Below, piece by piece: positions 1 to 5,597 of a stretch of 6,374 nucleotides of DNA. The DNA lies in the NCBI GenBank assembly GCA_009779335.1, contig WREM01000064.1, positions 1 to 6,374 on the forward strand, given 5' to 3'. A model generated the notes under the pieces. The model ran no database searches. It was not told where the DNA came from and was given only the letters and a program-made list of their open reading frames with translations. This DNA comes from Streptococcaceae bacterium (GTDB lineage: Bacteria > Bacillota > Bacilli > Lactobacillales > Streptococcaceae). The position numbers and the translations under genes are program-made. Within the stretch, counting starts at the first letter, position 1. Each line of letters begins with the position of its first letter.

Positions 1-85
1 TCATGAGTCATTCTTCTTTATTCAGTTTTCAATGGGCCAAGTTATCCGCTCAATCGCACAACAGCGACTGCTTGAGCTGACAACT
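1..85 (-). other. Probable 5' leader of an rRNA (stable RNA) operon, cut by left edge
   Basis: This stretch has no credible protein gene. Read on the minus strand it follows a near-consensus promoter by the usual 6-7 nt, starts with a long hairpin, and continues into a GAAAACTGAAT sequence. Such a sequence is typical of rRNA leaders and 16S-23S spacers in low-GC Gram-positives, where it is part of the boxA antitermination and processing region. I infer that 16S rRNA begins a short distance beyond position 1. No 16S sequence is visible in the window, so a tRNA operon or another stable RNA remains possible. Confidence 0.68.
20..33 (-). promoter_or_regulatory. boxA-like element of rRNA leader
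   Basis: The minus strand reads ATTGAAAACTGAAT here. From general knowledge, TTGAAAACT followed by A/G-rich sequence recurs upstream of 16S and 23S genes in Bacillus, Enterococcus and related genera, where it acts with Nus factors in antitermination. It sits directly after the leader hairpin, the usual order. The role is inferred from this resemblance and position only. Confidence 0.55.
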
Positions 86-86
86 T
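39..86 (-). other. Long hairpin at the 5' end of the putative rRNA leader
   Basis: On the minus strand, positions 86-72 (AAGTTGTCAGCTCAA) pair with 53-39 (TTGAGCGGATAACTT) over 15 positions, with one A-G mismatch and one G-U pair. Inside, TCGC (67-64) pairs with GCGA (57-54) around a six-base TGTTGT loop, leaving a four-base bulge (71-68). No U-tract follows, so it is not an intrinsic terminator. It begins almost at the predicted transcription start, so it may stabilise the 5' end, take part in antitermination or serve RNase processing. Confidence 0.65.
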
Positions 87-90
87 CTCT

Positions 91-119
91 ATTCTATCAC
101 AACTCCCTCCAACTGTCAA
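91..119 (-). promoter_or_regulatory. Strong sigma-A promoter, probably of an rRNA operon
   Basis: On the minus strand the -35 is TTGACA (119-114), the spacer is exactly 17 nt, and the -10 is TAGAAT (96-91), preceded by TG one base upstream (an extended -10). The predicted start is near 84-86. A further TATACT lies upstream at 130-125 with only a weak -35, so a tandem promoter is possible but unproven. This is by far the best promoter in the window, and there is no open reading frame downstream, which fits a stable RNA gene. Confidence 0.88.
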
Positions 120-174
120 GGATAAGTATACACTTTGTCAAAAATATTTTTCATCGTTCAGAATTTGATGTTTT

Positions 175-393
175 TTATTTTTTATTTCCTAATTCTTTCA
201 ATAAAATACAAAACTCTTCTTCTGACAAGGTGATTCCTTTACCCATTTTTGAATGATCCTCAGACCATGCTCGGATATCATATTTTGCAGGAGCGTCATT
301 CCATGACACACGGTTGAGTTCTTTTCTCCACCCTTTATCATTTTCTGATAATAGCACCAAATGCTCTTCAATTTTAAATTTTAACTCTGCCAT
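175..393 (-). CDS. ydbC: YdbC-type PC4-like single-stranded DNA-binding protein
   Basis: This is a 72-residue protein closely resembling Lactococcus lactis YdbC, a bacterial relative of the human transcription coactivator PC4. That protein was solved as a structural-genomics target and binds single-stranded nucleic acid as a dimer. Shared landmarks are LSEN near residue 15, then KGWRKELNRVSWND, YDIR.W and MGKGITLSEEEF, followed by the C-terminal helix LLKELGNK. Basic and aromatic residues in the GWRKELNRVSW segment fit ssDNA contact. The ATG at 393 is preceded by AAAAAGGAG with five bases between GGAG and the start. The gene lies downstream of the lmrD terminator in the same direction, so it is probably transcribed separately. 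The 69-bp A+T-rich gap before its start codon contains only weak -10-like hexamers (for example TATAAA at 421-416) without a convincing -35. No intrinsic terminator is seen after its stop, so its transcript may continue towards the rRNA-type promoter. Its cellular role is not settled; repair or transcription are both possible. Confidence 0.9.
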   Translation of the reverse strand: MAELKFKIEEHLVLLSENDKGWRKELNRVSWNDAPAKYDIRAWSEDHSKMGKGITLSEEEFCILLKELGNKK

Positions 394-462
394 AATTTCT
401 CCTTTTTCTACATCTTTTATAAATAAAAATTGATTATTCTATTTTACTATTATTTGATGAAT

Positions 463-485
463 AAAAAAAGAGCCATCGCTCTTTT
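463..485 (-). terminator. Intrinsic terminator of the lmrC-lmrD operon
   Basis: On the minus strand AAAAGAGC (485-478) pairs perfectly with GCTCTTTT (473-466) around a four-base GATG loop, followed by an uninterrupted T-run to 463. The stem starts two bases after the lmrD stop codon. The flanking A-run also gives some terminator character in the opposite direction, but no plus-strand gene reads into it. Confidence 0.9.
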
Positions 486-487
486 CG

Positions 488-2443
488 TTATTCAAATACG
501 AATTGGTTATGGTAAAGTTCAGAGTAGAATCCACCTTGAGCAACAAGCTCTTTATGATTTCCTTCTTCGATAACTTCTCCATCACGCAAGACGATAATCT
601 TATCTGCATTCAGAATTGTTTTCAATCGGTGTGCAATGACAAATGATGTGCGTCCTGCTATTGCTGCTTCCATTGCCCATTGAATTTGTTGTTCTGTAAC
701 AGTATCTACGTTTGATGTTGCCTCATCTAAAATCAAAAGTTCTGGATTAGTCAAAATTGTACGTGCAATAGAAATTTGTTGTTTTTGGCCTACCGAGAAG
801 ACAGATTCCTCATCTGAAACTTGTGTTTCATATTTGTCAGGTAAACTATCGATAAATTCATGAATGTGAGTCGTCTTAGCAACAGTGATAACCTCATCCA
901 TTGTCGCCTCAGGTTTACCAAATTTAATATTGTCAGCAATTGTCCCTGAGAAGAGCACAGACTCTTGAAGTACAATCCCTACTCGGCTACGCAAACTATC
1001 CAAATCAAATTCACGAATATCTGTTCCATCAAATTTGATGGAACCATCATTTACATCATAGAAACGATTCATAAGGTTCATAACTGTTGTCTTACCTGAT
1101 CCTGTAGGACCAACTAGGGCAATCATTTGACCTTTCTTCACATCAATATTGACATTTTTAAGTACGGGCTTTCCTTCGATATAACTAAAATCGAGATGTT
1201 CGAGTTTAACTGCATCAGATACTTTGTCAAAGATTTTTCCATTTTCAGGACGTATTTCTTCTTTTTCATCAAACATGACTTTGAGACGGTCAGCTCCTGT
1301 AATAGCAAGCTGAAGTTGTCCAAAGTTTGAAGATATTTGCATGATAGGTTGATAATAATTTTGTGAATAGGTCAAGAAAGTGACGATAAGCCCTAAAGCA
1401 ACAGGTGTTGAATAGCCACCACTATTGATCAAATATGATGTTCCTGCAAAGAGAAGAATGGCAATGTTAAGCAGACTGAATCCATTCATGATAGGGAAAA
1501 TCATCCCTCCCCAAGCTTGTGCAGCAAAGGTAGATTTACGTACTTTATCATTGTGTCCTAAGAATCCATGAATGGCATCTTCTTCAAGCCCTTCAACGAT
1601 AATCGCTTTTTGTCCAGAAATCTTTTCATCCATATAGGCATTAAGTTTTCCGACTTCTTTTTGTTGAAGATCAGTATATTTCTTGGCTTGACGGATAATA
1701 ACAACCGCTGAAATAATGGCAAATGGAGTTGTTACTACTGTAATTAACGTAAGTTGCCAATTATCACGGAACATAACAATAATGTATCCAATAAAGAGTG
1801 CTAAGTTGCTGACTACACTAACTAAAGCCTGATTGAGTGAGTTTTGGATATTATCCAAATCAGAAGTGAAACGTGCCAAAATTTCCCCATCTTGATGACG
1901 ATCAAAGTAAGAGATTGTCAAACGACTGAGTTTTCCAAAGAGACCTTTACGCATACGATTTGTTGAATGTGCAACAATTCGTGAGAAGAGAAGAGTATAG
2001 ATTAGCTGTGCAATTCCCATGAAGATATAGAAGGCAAGAAGTAGCCACATTCCATTCATAAACGTTGATTTACTAGGAGCTACATTTGTCGCTATTTTGT
2101 GAAGCCCGTTAATTGTTTGACCATGTGCTTTCACACTTTCTAATACTTGAGTTGGGACATTATGATCTGTCAATGTTCGCCAATCAGATACATGCAGTTG
2201 ACCAGCAATTCCTTTAAGTTGGTCTTGTGCTTGAGTAATGTATCCTTTGTCAGACATAGCCTGATGAGCGAAAAAATCTTGTACATATGTCGTAAGATTC
2301 GTAATGGCATCTCCTAATAATTTCGGAGCTTCCACTTGGAAAACAGTCGCTGCAATAATGAAAATCGCAATAACTAAAAACTGTATTTTATATAATTTGA
2401 AATAGCTGAAGAAGAACTTCATGGCTTGATTATATTGTTTCAT
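488..2443 (-). CDS. lmrD: LmrD-like subunit of heterodimeric multidrug ABC exporter
   Basis: This 651-residue half-transporter has a six-helix membrane domain (about residues 15-385) fused to an ATPase domain (about 410-651). It matches LmrD of L. lactis, which pairs with LmrC to export drugs and bile acids across the cell membrane. Visible motifs are Walker A GPTGSGKTT (445-453), Q-loop Q493, Walker B LLILDE with catalytic E574, D-loop SNVD (577-580) and H-loop H605. The signature is FSVGQK (549-554) in place of SGGQ. In a heterodimer, this degenerate signature faces the partner's Walker motifs, while LmrD's intact Walker B and His belong to the working ATP site. Between helices 1 and 2 is an unusually long polar segment (about 50-128), predicted to be outside the cell. 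The ATG at 2443 has a perfect AAAGGAGG seven bases upstream, inside the end of lmrC, and only two bases separate the genes. Co-translation is therefore likely. Confidence 0.92.
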   Translation of the reverse strand: MKQYNQAMKFFFSYFKLYKIQFLVIAIFIIAATVFQVEAPKLLGDAITNLTTYVQDFFAHQAMSDKGYITQAQDQLKGIAGQLHVSDWRTLTDHNVPTQVLESVKAHGQTINGLHKIATNVAPSKSTFMNGMWLLLAFYIFMGIAQLIYTLLFSRIVAHSTNRMRKGLFGKLSRLTISYFDRHQDGEILARFTSDLDNIQNSLNQALVSVVSNLALFIGYIIVMFRDNWQLTLITVVTTPFAIISAVVIIRQAKKYTDLQQKEVGKLNAYMDEKISGQKAIIVEGLEEDAIHGFLGHNDKVRKSTFAAQAWGGMIFPIMNGFSLLNIAILLFAGTSYLINSGGYSTPVALGLIVTFLTYSQNYYQPIMQISSNFGQLQLAITGADRLKVMFDEKEEIRPENGKIFDKVSDAVKLEHLDFSYIEGKPVLKNVNIDVKKGQMIALVGPTGSGKTTVMNLMNRFYDVNDGSIKFDGTDIREFDLDSLRSRVGIVLQESVLFSGTIADNIKFGKPEATMDEVITVAKTTHIHEFIDSLPDKYETQVSDEESVFSVGQKQQISIARTILTNPELLILDEATSNVDTVTEQQIQWAMEAAIAGRTSFVIAHRLKTILNADKIIVLRDGEVIEEGNHKELVAQGGFYSELYHNQFVFE

Positions 2444-2445
2444 GA

Positions 2446-4182
2446 TTAGTCCTCCTTTGCTTTCTGAGTATCGTAAATTTCACGGTAAATGTCGTTCGTT
2501 TCGACCAACTCTTTATGAGTTCCTTGTCCAACAAGTTCTCCATTATCAAGAACTAAGATGTTGTCAGCATGAACGACAGATGAAATCTTCTGTGCAATAA
2601 TGATTGTTGTTGTATCTTTCAATTCTTTACTAAAAGCTTCTTGAACTAATTTTTCTGATTTGGCATCAAGAGCCGAAGTCGAATCATCTAAAATCAAAAT
2701 CTTAGGATTTTTAATGACTCCACGTGTGATGGACATCCGTTGTTTTTGTCCACCTGAGAAGTTATTCCCACGCTCTTCTACTTCTGCTTCAAAGCCGGTA
2801 GGAAGTTTTTCAATAAATTCAAGGGCTTGTGAAATTCCAGCTGCTCGTTTCATTTCATCATCTGAAGCGTCTGATTTCCCTTGCTTTAGATTTCCTGCGA
2901 TAGTCCCTGAGAAAAGTACTGCCTTCTGCAAAACAATAGAAATGGTTTTCTTAAGTGAGTTTTTAGAAACCTTACGCAAGTCTTGTCCACCAACAGAAAC
3001 CATTCCTTCAGTAGGGTCAAAAAGACGTGGAATAAGCTGTGCAAGGGTTGATTTCCCTGACCCTGTCGCTCCAACCACACCAATCATTTGACCTGAAGCA
3101 ATATCAAAGGAAATATCTTTTAATGTTGGATTTTCATCATCAGGATAGGCAAAGGTTACATGATCAAACTTAACAGAACCATCAAGTTCTTGGTCAGCCA
3201 CATCTTCAAACATCATGGCAGGTTCAGTATTTAATACTTCTTCAATACGTTTGATAGATACAAATCCACGACTAGCAAACATCATAAGGAATCCACCCAT
3301 AATGATGGCAAACATGATTTGACCCATGTAAGTCATGAATGAAGCGAATCCTCCAAGACCATGCTGAGCTGCAGCAGGTGAATGTGTCACAAAGGTAGAA
3401 ATTGCCCAAATGGCAGCAAAAATTGCAACTTGTGAAACAATAGTGAAGGCAGGAATCATAGCAGAGAAGATATATCCTACAGATAAATTATGTCCATAAA
3501 GTTCGTCAGAGGTTTTGTCAAATTTATCAATCTGATTTTTTTCTTGAACGAAAGATTTTACGACACGACTTCCACGAAGGTTTTCTTTGGCAATTCCATT
3601 GATTTTATCCATGAGTTTTTGGAAAATCATGAAATGAGGTGTCATTGATTTCATTGAAATCATAGTGATTCCTACGATTAGAACGAGCAAGATAACAATA
3701 ATCCACCAAAGTTCTGGCATTGTGATGATAGAGAGTACAATACCCCCTACAAGTAAGATAGGAATACGGAGCAAGATTTGGAAGAACATCATAGTCAAGT
3801 TTTGGACTTGATTGACATCATTAGTCATACGAACGACCAAATTTCCTGCATTGAATTTCTCAATGTTTTCATAAGAAAACGTTTGAATTTTACGAAAAGT
3901 TGTCTCACGAATATCTGCAGAAACTTCCTGTGCCACTTTAGCAGCAAGAACCGTATTGACAATACTAGCAATCAATCCAATTCCAGCAACTACAAGAAGC
4001 CAGATTCCAATAGGGGTAATTTTTGCCATACGATCATGGTTACTTAAACTTGTATCTGCCAAAGTTGTCATGATATCTTTCAAAAATTGGGGTTGCCACA
4101 ATGATGCTGCAACCATCACAAGCATGGCAAGGAGAGCAACAGTCGCTAGACCTTTATGCTTTCCAATAGCTTTCATTAACAT
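2446..4182 (-). CDS. lmrC: LmrC-like subunit of heterodimeric multidrug ABC exporter
   Basis: This 578-residue half-transporter comprises six membrane helices (about residues 12-310) and an ATPase domain (about 335-578). Motifs in this numbering are Walker A GATGSGKST (371-379), Q-loop Q419, an intact signature FSGGQK (475-480) and Walker B ILILDD. D500 replaces the catalytic glutamate, and IIAQ has Q531 in place of the H-loop histidine. This matches L. lactis LmrC, whose own ATP site is the degenerate one, and its length is near the 574 residues I recall for that protein. Export should require LmrD, encoded directly downstream. I chose the ATG at 4182 because AAAGGA lies nine bases upstream. 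The frame stays open back to a TTG at 4233, but that would add 17 residues and has no strong ribosome site. A second ATG at 4176 is badly spaced. The gene is the first of the operon and diverges from the mntE-like gene. Confidence 0.91.
   Translation of the reverse strand: MLMKAIGKHKGLATVALLAMLVMVAASLWQPQFLKDIMTTLADTSLSNHDRMAKITPIGIWLLVVAGIGLIASIVNTVLAAKVAQEVSADIRETTFRKIQTFSYENIEKFNAGNLVVRMTNDVNQVQNLTMMFFQILLRIPILLVGGIVLSIITMPELWWIIVILLVLIVGITMISMKSMTPHFMIFQKLMDKINGIAKENLRGSRVVKSFVQEKNQIDKFDKTSDELYGHNLSVGYIFSAMIPAFTIVSQVAIFAAIWAISTFVTHSPAAAQHGLGGFASFMTYMGQIMFAIIMGGFLMMFASRGFVSIKRIEEVLNTEPAMMFEDVADQELDGSVKFDHVTFAYPDDENPTLKDISFDIASGQMIGVVGATGSGKSTLAQLIPRLFDPTEGMVSVGGQDLRKVSKNSLKKTISIVLQKAVLFSGTIAGNLKQGKSDASDDEMKRAAGISQALEFIEKLPTGFEAEVEERGNNFSGGQKQRMSITRGVIKNPKILILDDSTSALDAKSEKLVQEAFSKELKDTTTIIIAQKISSVVHADNILVLDNGELVGQGTHKELVETNDIYREIYDTQKAKED
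2451..2458 (-). promoter_or_regulatory. lmrD ribosome binding site inside lmrC
   Basis: The minus strand reads AAAGGAGG, a full match to the anti-Shine-Dalgarno, seven bases before the lmrD ATG. It overlaps the Lys-Glu-Asp codons that end lmrC, and the lmrC stop lies between it and the lmrD start. This arrangement supports translational coupling and balanced synthesis of the two subunits. Confidence 0.88.
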
Positions 4183-4191
4183 ATAAATAAA

Positions 4192-4197
4192 TCCTTT
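4192..4197 (-). promoter_or_regulatory. lmrC ribosome binding site (decides the start)
   Basis: AAAGGA on the minus strand, nine bases before the ATG at 4182. This supports that start over the in-frame TTG at 4233 upstream and the ATG at 4176 downstream. Confidence 0.75.
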
Positions 4198-4219
4198 CAA
4201 GATAAATATGATTTTGCTT

Positions 4220-4235
4220 TTTTGATTAATCAAAA
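4220..4235. repeat. Perfect 16-bp palindrome in the lmrC untranslated leader
   Basis: TTTTGATTAATCAAAA is a perfect dyad. It lies about 38 bp upstream of the lmrC start and downstream of its predicted transcription start. GATTTTG (4210-4216) and CAAAATC (4231-4237) form an overlapping alternative inverted repeat. A position between promoter and gene would suit a repressor operator. In A+T-rich DNA such palindromes also arise by chance, so function is unproven. Confidence 0.4.
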
Positions 4236-4270
4236 TCTATGCTTCCTAATTTTAACACAAATAAATGCAA

Positions 4271-4279
4271 ATTATAACA
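4271..4279 (-). promoter_or_regulatory. Extended -10 promoter for lmrC-lmrD
   Basis: The minus strand reads TGTTATAAT: a consensus TATAAT (4276-4271) with the TGn extension. No good -35 is found 16-18 nt upstream (ATTTAA at 17 nt), which the extended -10 can compensate for. Transcription should start near 4264, giving a leader of about 80 nt. Confidence 0.68.
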
Positions 4280-4327
4280 AGGAGATACTAAAATTAAATG
4301 CTTTTATCTCTACTTGCATGATGATTT

Positions 4328-4336
4328 TGTTATAAT
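4328..4336 (+). promoter_or_regulatory. Extended -10 promoter for the mntE-like gene
   Basis: TGTTATAAT at 4328-4336 is a consensus extended -10. The hexamer at the -35 position (CTCTAC, 4308-4313) is poor. The predicted start is near 4343, giving a short leader of about 20 nt that contains only the ribosome site GGAG (4355-4358). Confidence 0.7.
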
Positions 4337-4363
4337 GTAAAGATATGAATAGTTGGAGAAGAT

Positions 4364-5572
4364 ATGCGTAATAATCAAGCACAAAATCTTAAATTAGCTG
4401 AAAAGGGAGTATGGGTGAGTATTTTAGCCTATGTTTTTCTTTCTATTTTACAGATTACTGTAGCAAGCCTTGTGCATTCTTCCAGTCTGCGTGCCAATGG
4501 ATTTAATAATGTGACGGATATTTTAGGAAATATCGCTTTACTGATTGGTTTACGCATTGCACGCATTCCTTCTGACGACGATCATACTTATGGGCATTGG
4601 AAGGTTGAATCTGTTGCTAGTCTCATTTCTAGTTTCATCATGTTCGCCATTGGATTTGAAATCTTACGTGAAACGGTAACAAGCTTTCTCTCTCATGAAA
4701 AACAAGTCATTGATCCTATTGGTGCTGTTATTGGAGTGTTTTCAGCCTTTGTCATGCTAGTGGTTTATTTCTACACTCGTAAACTTGCCAAACAAACTCG
4801 CTCTTCTGCACTTCATGCAGCAAGTAAGGATAATTTAGCGGATGCTCTAGCCTCTATCGCCACCTCTGTTGCTATTCTTGTATCAGCGTTCCACTGGGAA
4901 TTTGTAGATAAGGCTTTAGCCATTATCATTGCTCTTATCATTCTTAAAACAGCCTATGAAATTTTTAGAGATTGTGTATTTACTCTGACAGATGGATTCG
5001 ATGAACATTTGTTAGAAGACTATTCCCAAGCCATATTGCTCATTGATAAAGTCAAAAAAGTCCGTACCATTCGAGGTCGTACCTACGGCTCTAATATCTT
5101 CTTGGATGTTGTAGTTGAGATGTCTCCTGATTTAAGCGTTTCAGAAAGCCATGCGGCTACGGAAGAAATTGAAGAAACGCTGATGAGTGGATTTGATGTC
5201 TTTGATGTGGATGTCCATGTCGAACCTGCTACTCTTACAGACGAAGAACATTTTAGCTCCCGCTCATTAGAATTACTCGCTAAAGAAGAAGATGTGCTCA
5301 ATGAAAATCATTTAGATGACTTATTAGATGATTCTTATCAAGAAATTTCAGCCAATGGACAACGTATGGATAAGGAAGAAAAAATAAATTCTGCAAGCAA
5401 GAAAAATCTTGCCATTAAATCCTATCAAACTCAGCAAGTCAGCAAACGTACCTTCATGCTTACCTATGAATACACTGAAGACAATAAAGAATTTGCCGTA
5501 ACAAGCACTTGGAGACGAGTGGAAGAATGGCATATCATTTATAGACAAGTCACAAAAAAAGGAAGCTTATAA
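4364..5572 (+). CDS. mntE: MntE-like manganese efflux CDF transporter with C-terminal DUF4440-like domain
   Basis: This 402-residue cation diffusion facilitator should export metal, most likely Mn2+, in exchange for protons. Six helices lie within about residues 16-200. The transport site is N48xxxD52 in helix 2 and D156xxxD160 in helix 5. This N-D-D-D set is associated with manganese exporters such as pneumococcal MntE, unlike the H-D-H-D set of zinc exporters such as CzcD. The conserved loop DHTYGHWKVE is at 73-82. A cytoplasmic CDF domain (about 210-290) ends in VDVHVEP. About 105 further residues follow, with LLDDSYQEISANGQ and a late TSTWRRVEEWHIIYRQVT; these resemble DUF4440/NTF2-like domains. 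From memory, S. pneumoniae MntE has a similar tail. The ATG at 4364 is five bases after GGAG. The gene stands alone, diverges from lmrC and converges on pepN. Metal specificity is inferred from motif and resemblance; iron is the main alternative. Confidence 0.85.
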   Translation: MRNNQAQNLKLAEKGVWVSILAYVFLSILQITVASLVHSSSLRANGFNNVTDILGNIALLIGLRIARIPSDDDHTYGHWKVESVASLISSFIMFAIGFEILRETVTSFLSHEKQVIDPIGAVIGVFSAFVMLVVYFYTRKLAKQTRSSALHAASKDNLADALASIATSVAILVSAFHWEFVDKALAIIIALIILKTAYEIFRDCVFTLTDGFDEHLLEDYSQAILLIDKVKKVRTIRGRTYGSNIFLDVVVEMSPDLSVSESHAATEEIEETLMSGFDVFDVDVHVEPATLTDEEHFSSRSLELLAKEEDVLNENHLDDLLDDSYQEISANGQRMDKEEKINSASKKNLAIKSYQTQQVSKRTFMLTYEYTEDNKEFAVTSTWRRVEEWHIIYRQVTKKGSL

Positions 5573-5589
5573 GCTTCCTTTTTTATTTT
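5554..5589. terminator. Bidirectional terminator shared by mntE-like gene and pepN
   Basis: GGAAGC (5561-5566) pairs with GCTTCC (5573-5578), flanked by seven A's on the left and a T-run on the right, so both strands give a stem followed by U's. The loop is TTATAA, and the whole core is a perfect palindrome. The TAA stop of the mntE-like gene (5570-5572) is in the loop, so the last codons (Gly-Ser-Leu-stop) form half of the hairpin. The pepN stop is at 5600, upstream on the other strand. Confidence 0.92.
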
Positions 5590-5597
5590 CGCTAAGA

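Larger units (their letters stand above)
4271..4336. repeat. Inverted repeat spanning the divergent promoters
   Basis: ATTATAACAA (4271-4280) is repeated in perfect inverted form as TTGTTATAAT (4327-4336), 46 bp apart; each arm is the extended -10 of one divergent promoter. Between them a second, non-concentric dyad pairs GAGATA (4282-4287) with TATCTC (4305-4310), extendable through AAA/TTT with a three-base bulge. The outer repeat may simply reflect two similar promoters. The inner one is a candidate operator placed to affect both genes. Confidence 0.5.

Noticed and set aside
136..141. Second TTGACA on the minus strand upstream of the rRNA-type promoter.
   Set aside because: No -10-like hexamer lies 16-18 nt downstream of it; at that distance is the -35 of the main promoter. 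It could still be part of an upstream element.
145..180. Possible intrinsic terminator after ydbC (AAAAATATTTTT).
   Set aside because: The dyad is made of A and T only, with no G-C stem, so it is too weak to call a terminator.
32..256. 74-codon open frame on the plus strand crossing the putative rRNA leader and ydbC antisense.
   Set aside because: It has no ribosome site, overlaps the well-supported ydbC on the other strand, and shows no recognisable protein pattern.
2660..3091. 143-codon open frame on the plus strand inside lmrC.
   Set aside because: It is antisense to the conserved ATPase domain of lmrC; its composition mirrors that domain, and it has no start signals.
4183..4233. 17-codon N-terminal extension of LmrC from a TTG codon.
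   Set aside because: The ATG at 4182 has a properly spaced AAAGGA, and the extension is unlike the normal start of LmrC. It is more likely untranslated leader containing a palindrome.
4345..4371. Eight-codon leader peptide (MNSWRRYA) overlapping the start of the mntE-like gene.
   Set aside because: The ATG lies within a few bases of the predicted transcription start with no room for a ribosome site. It has no attenuator structure, so it is probably incidental.
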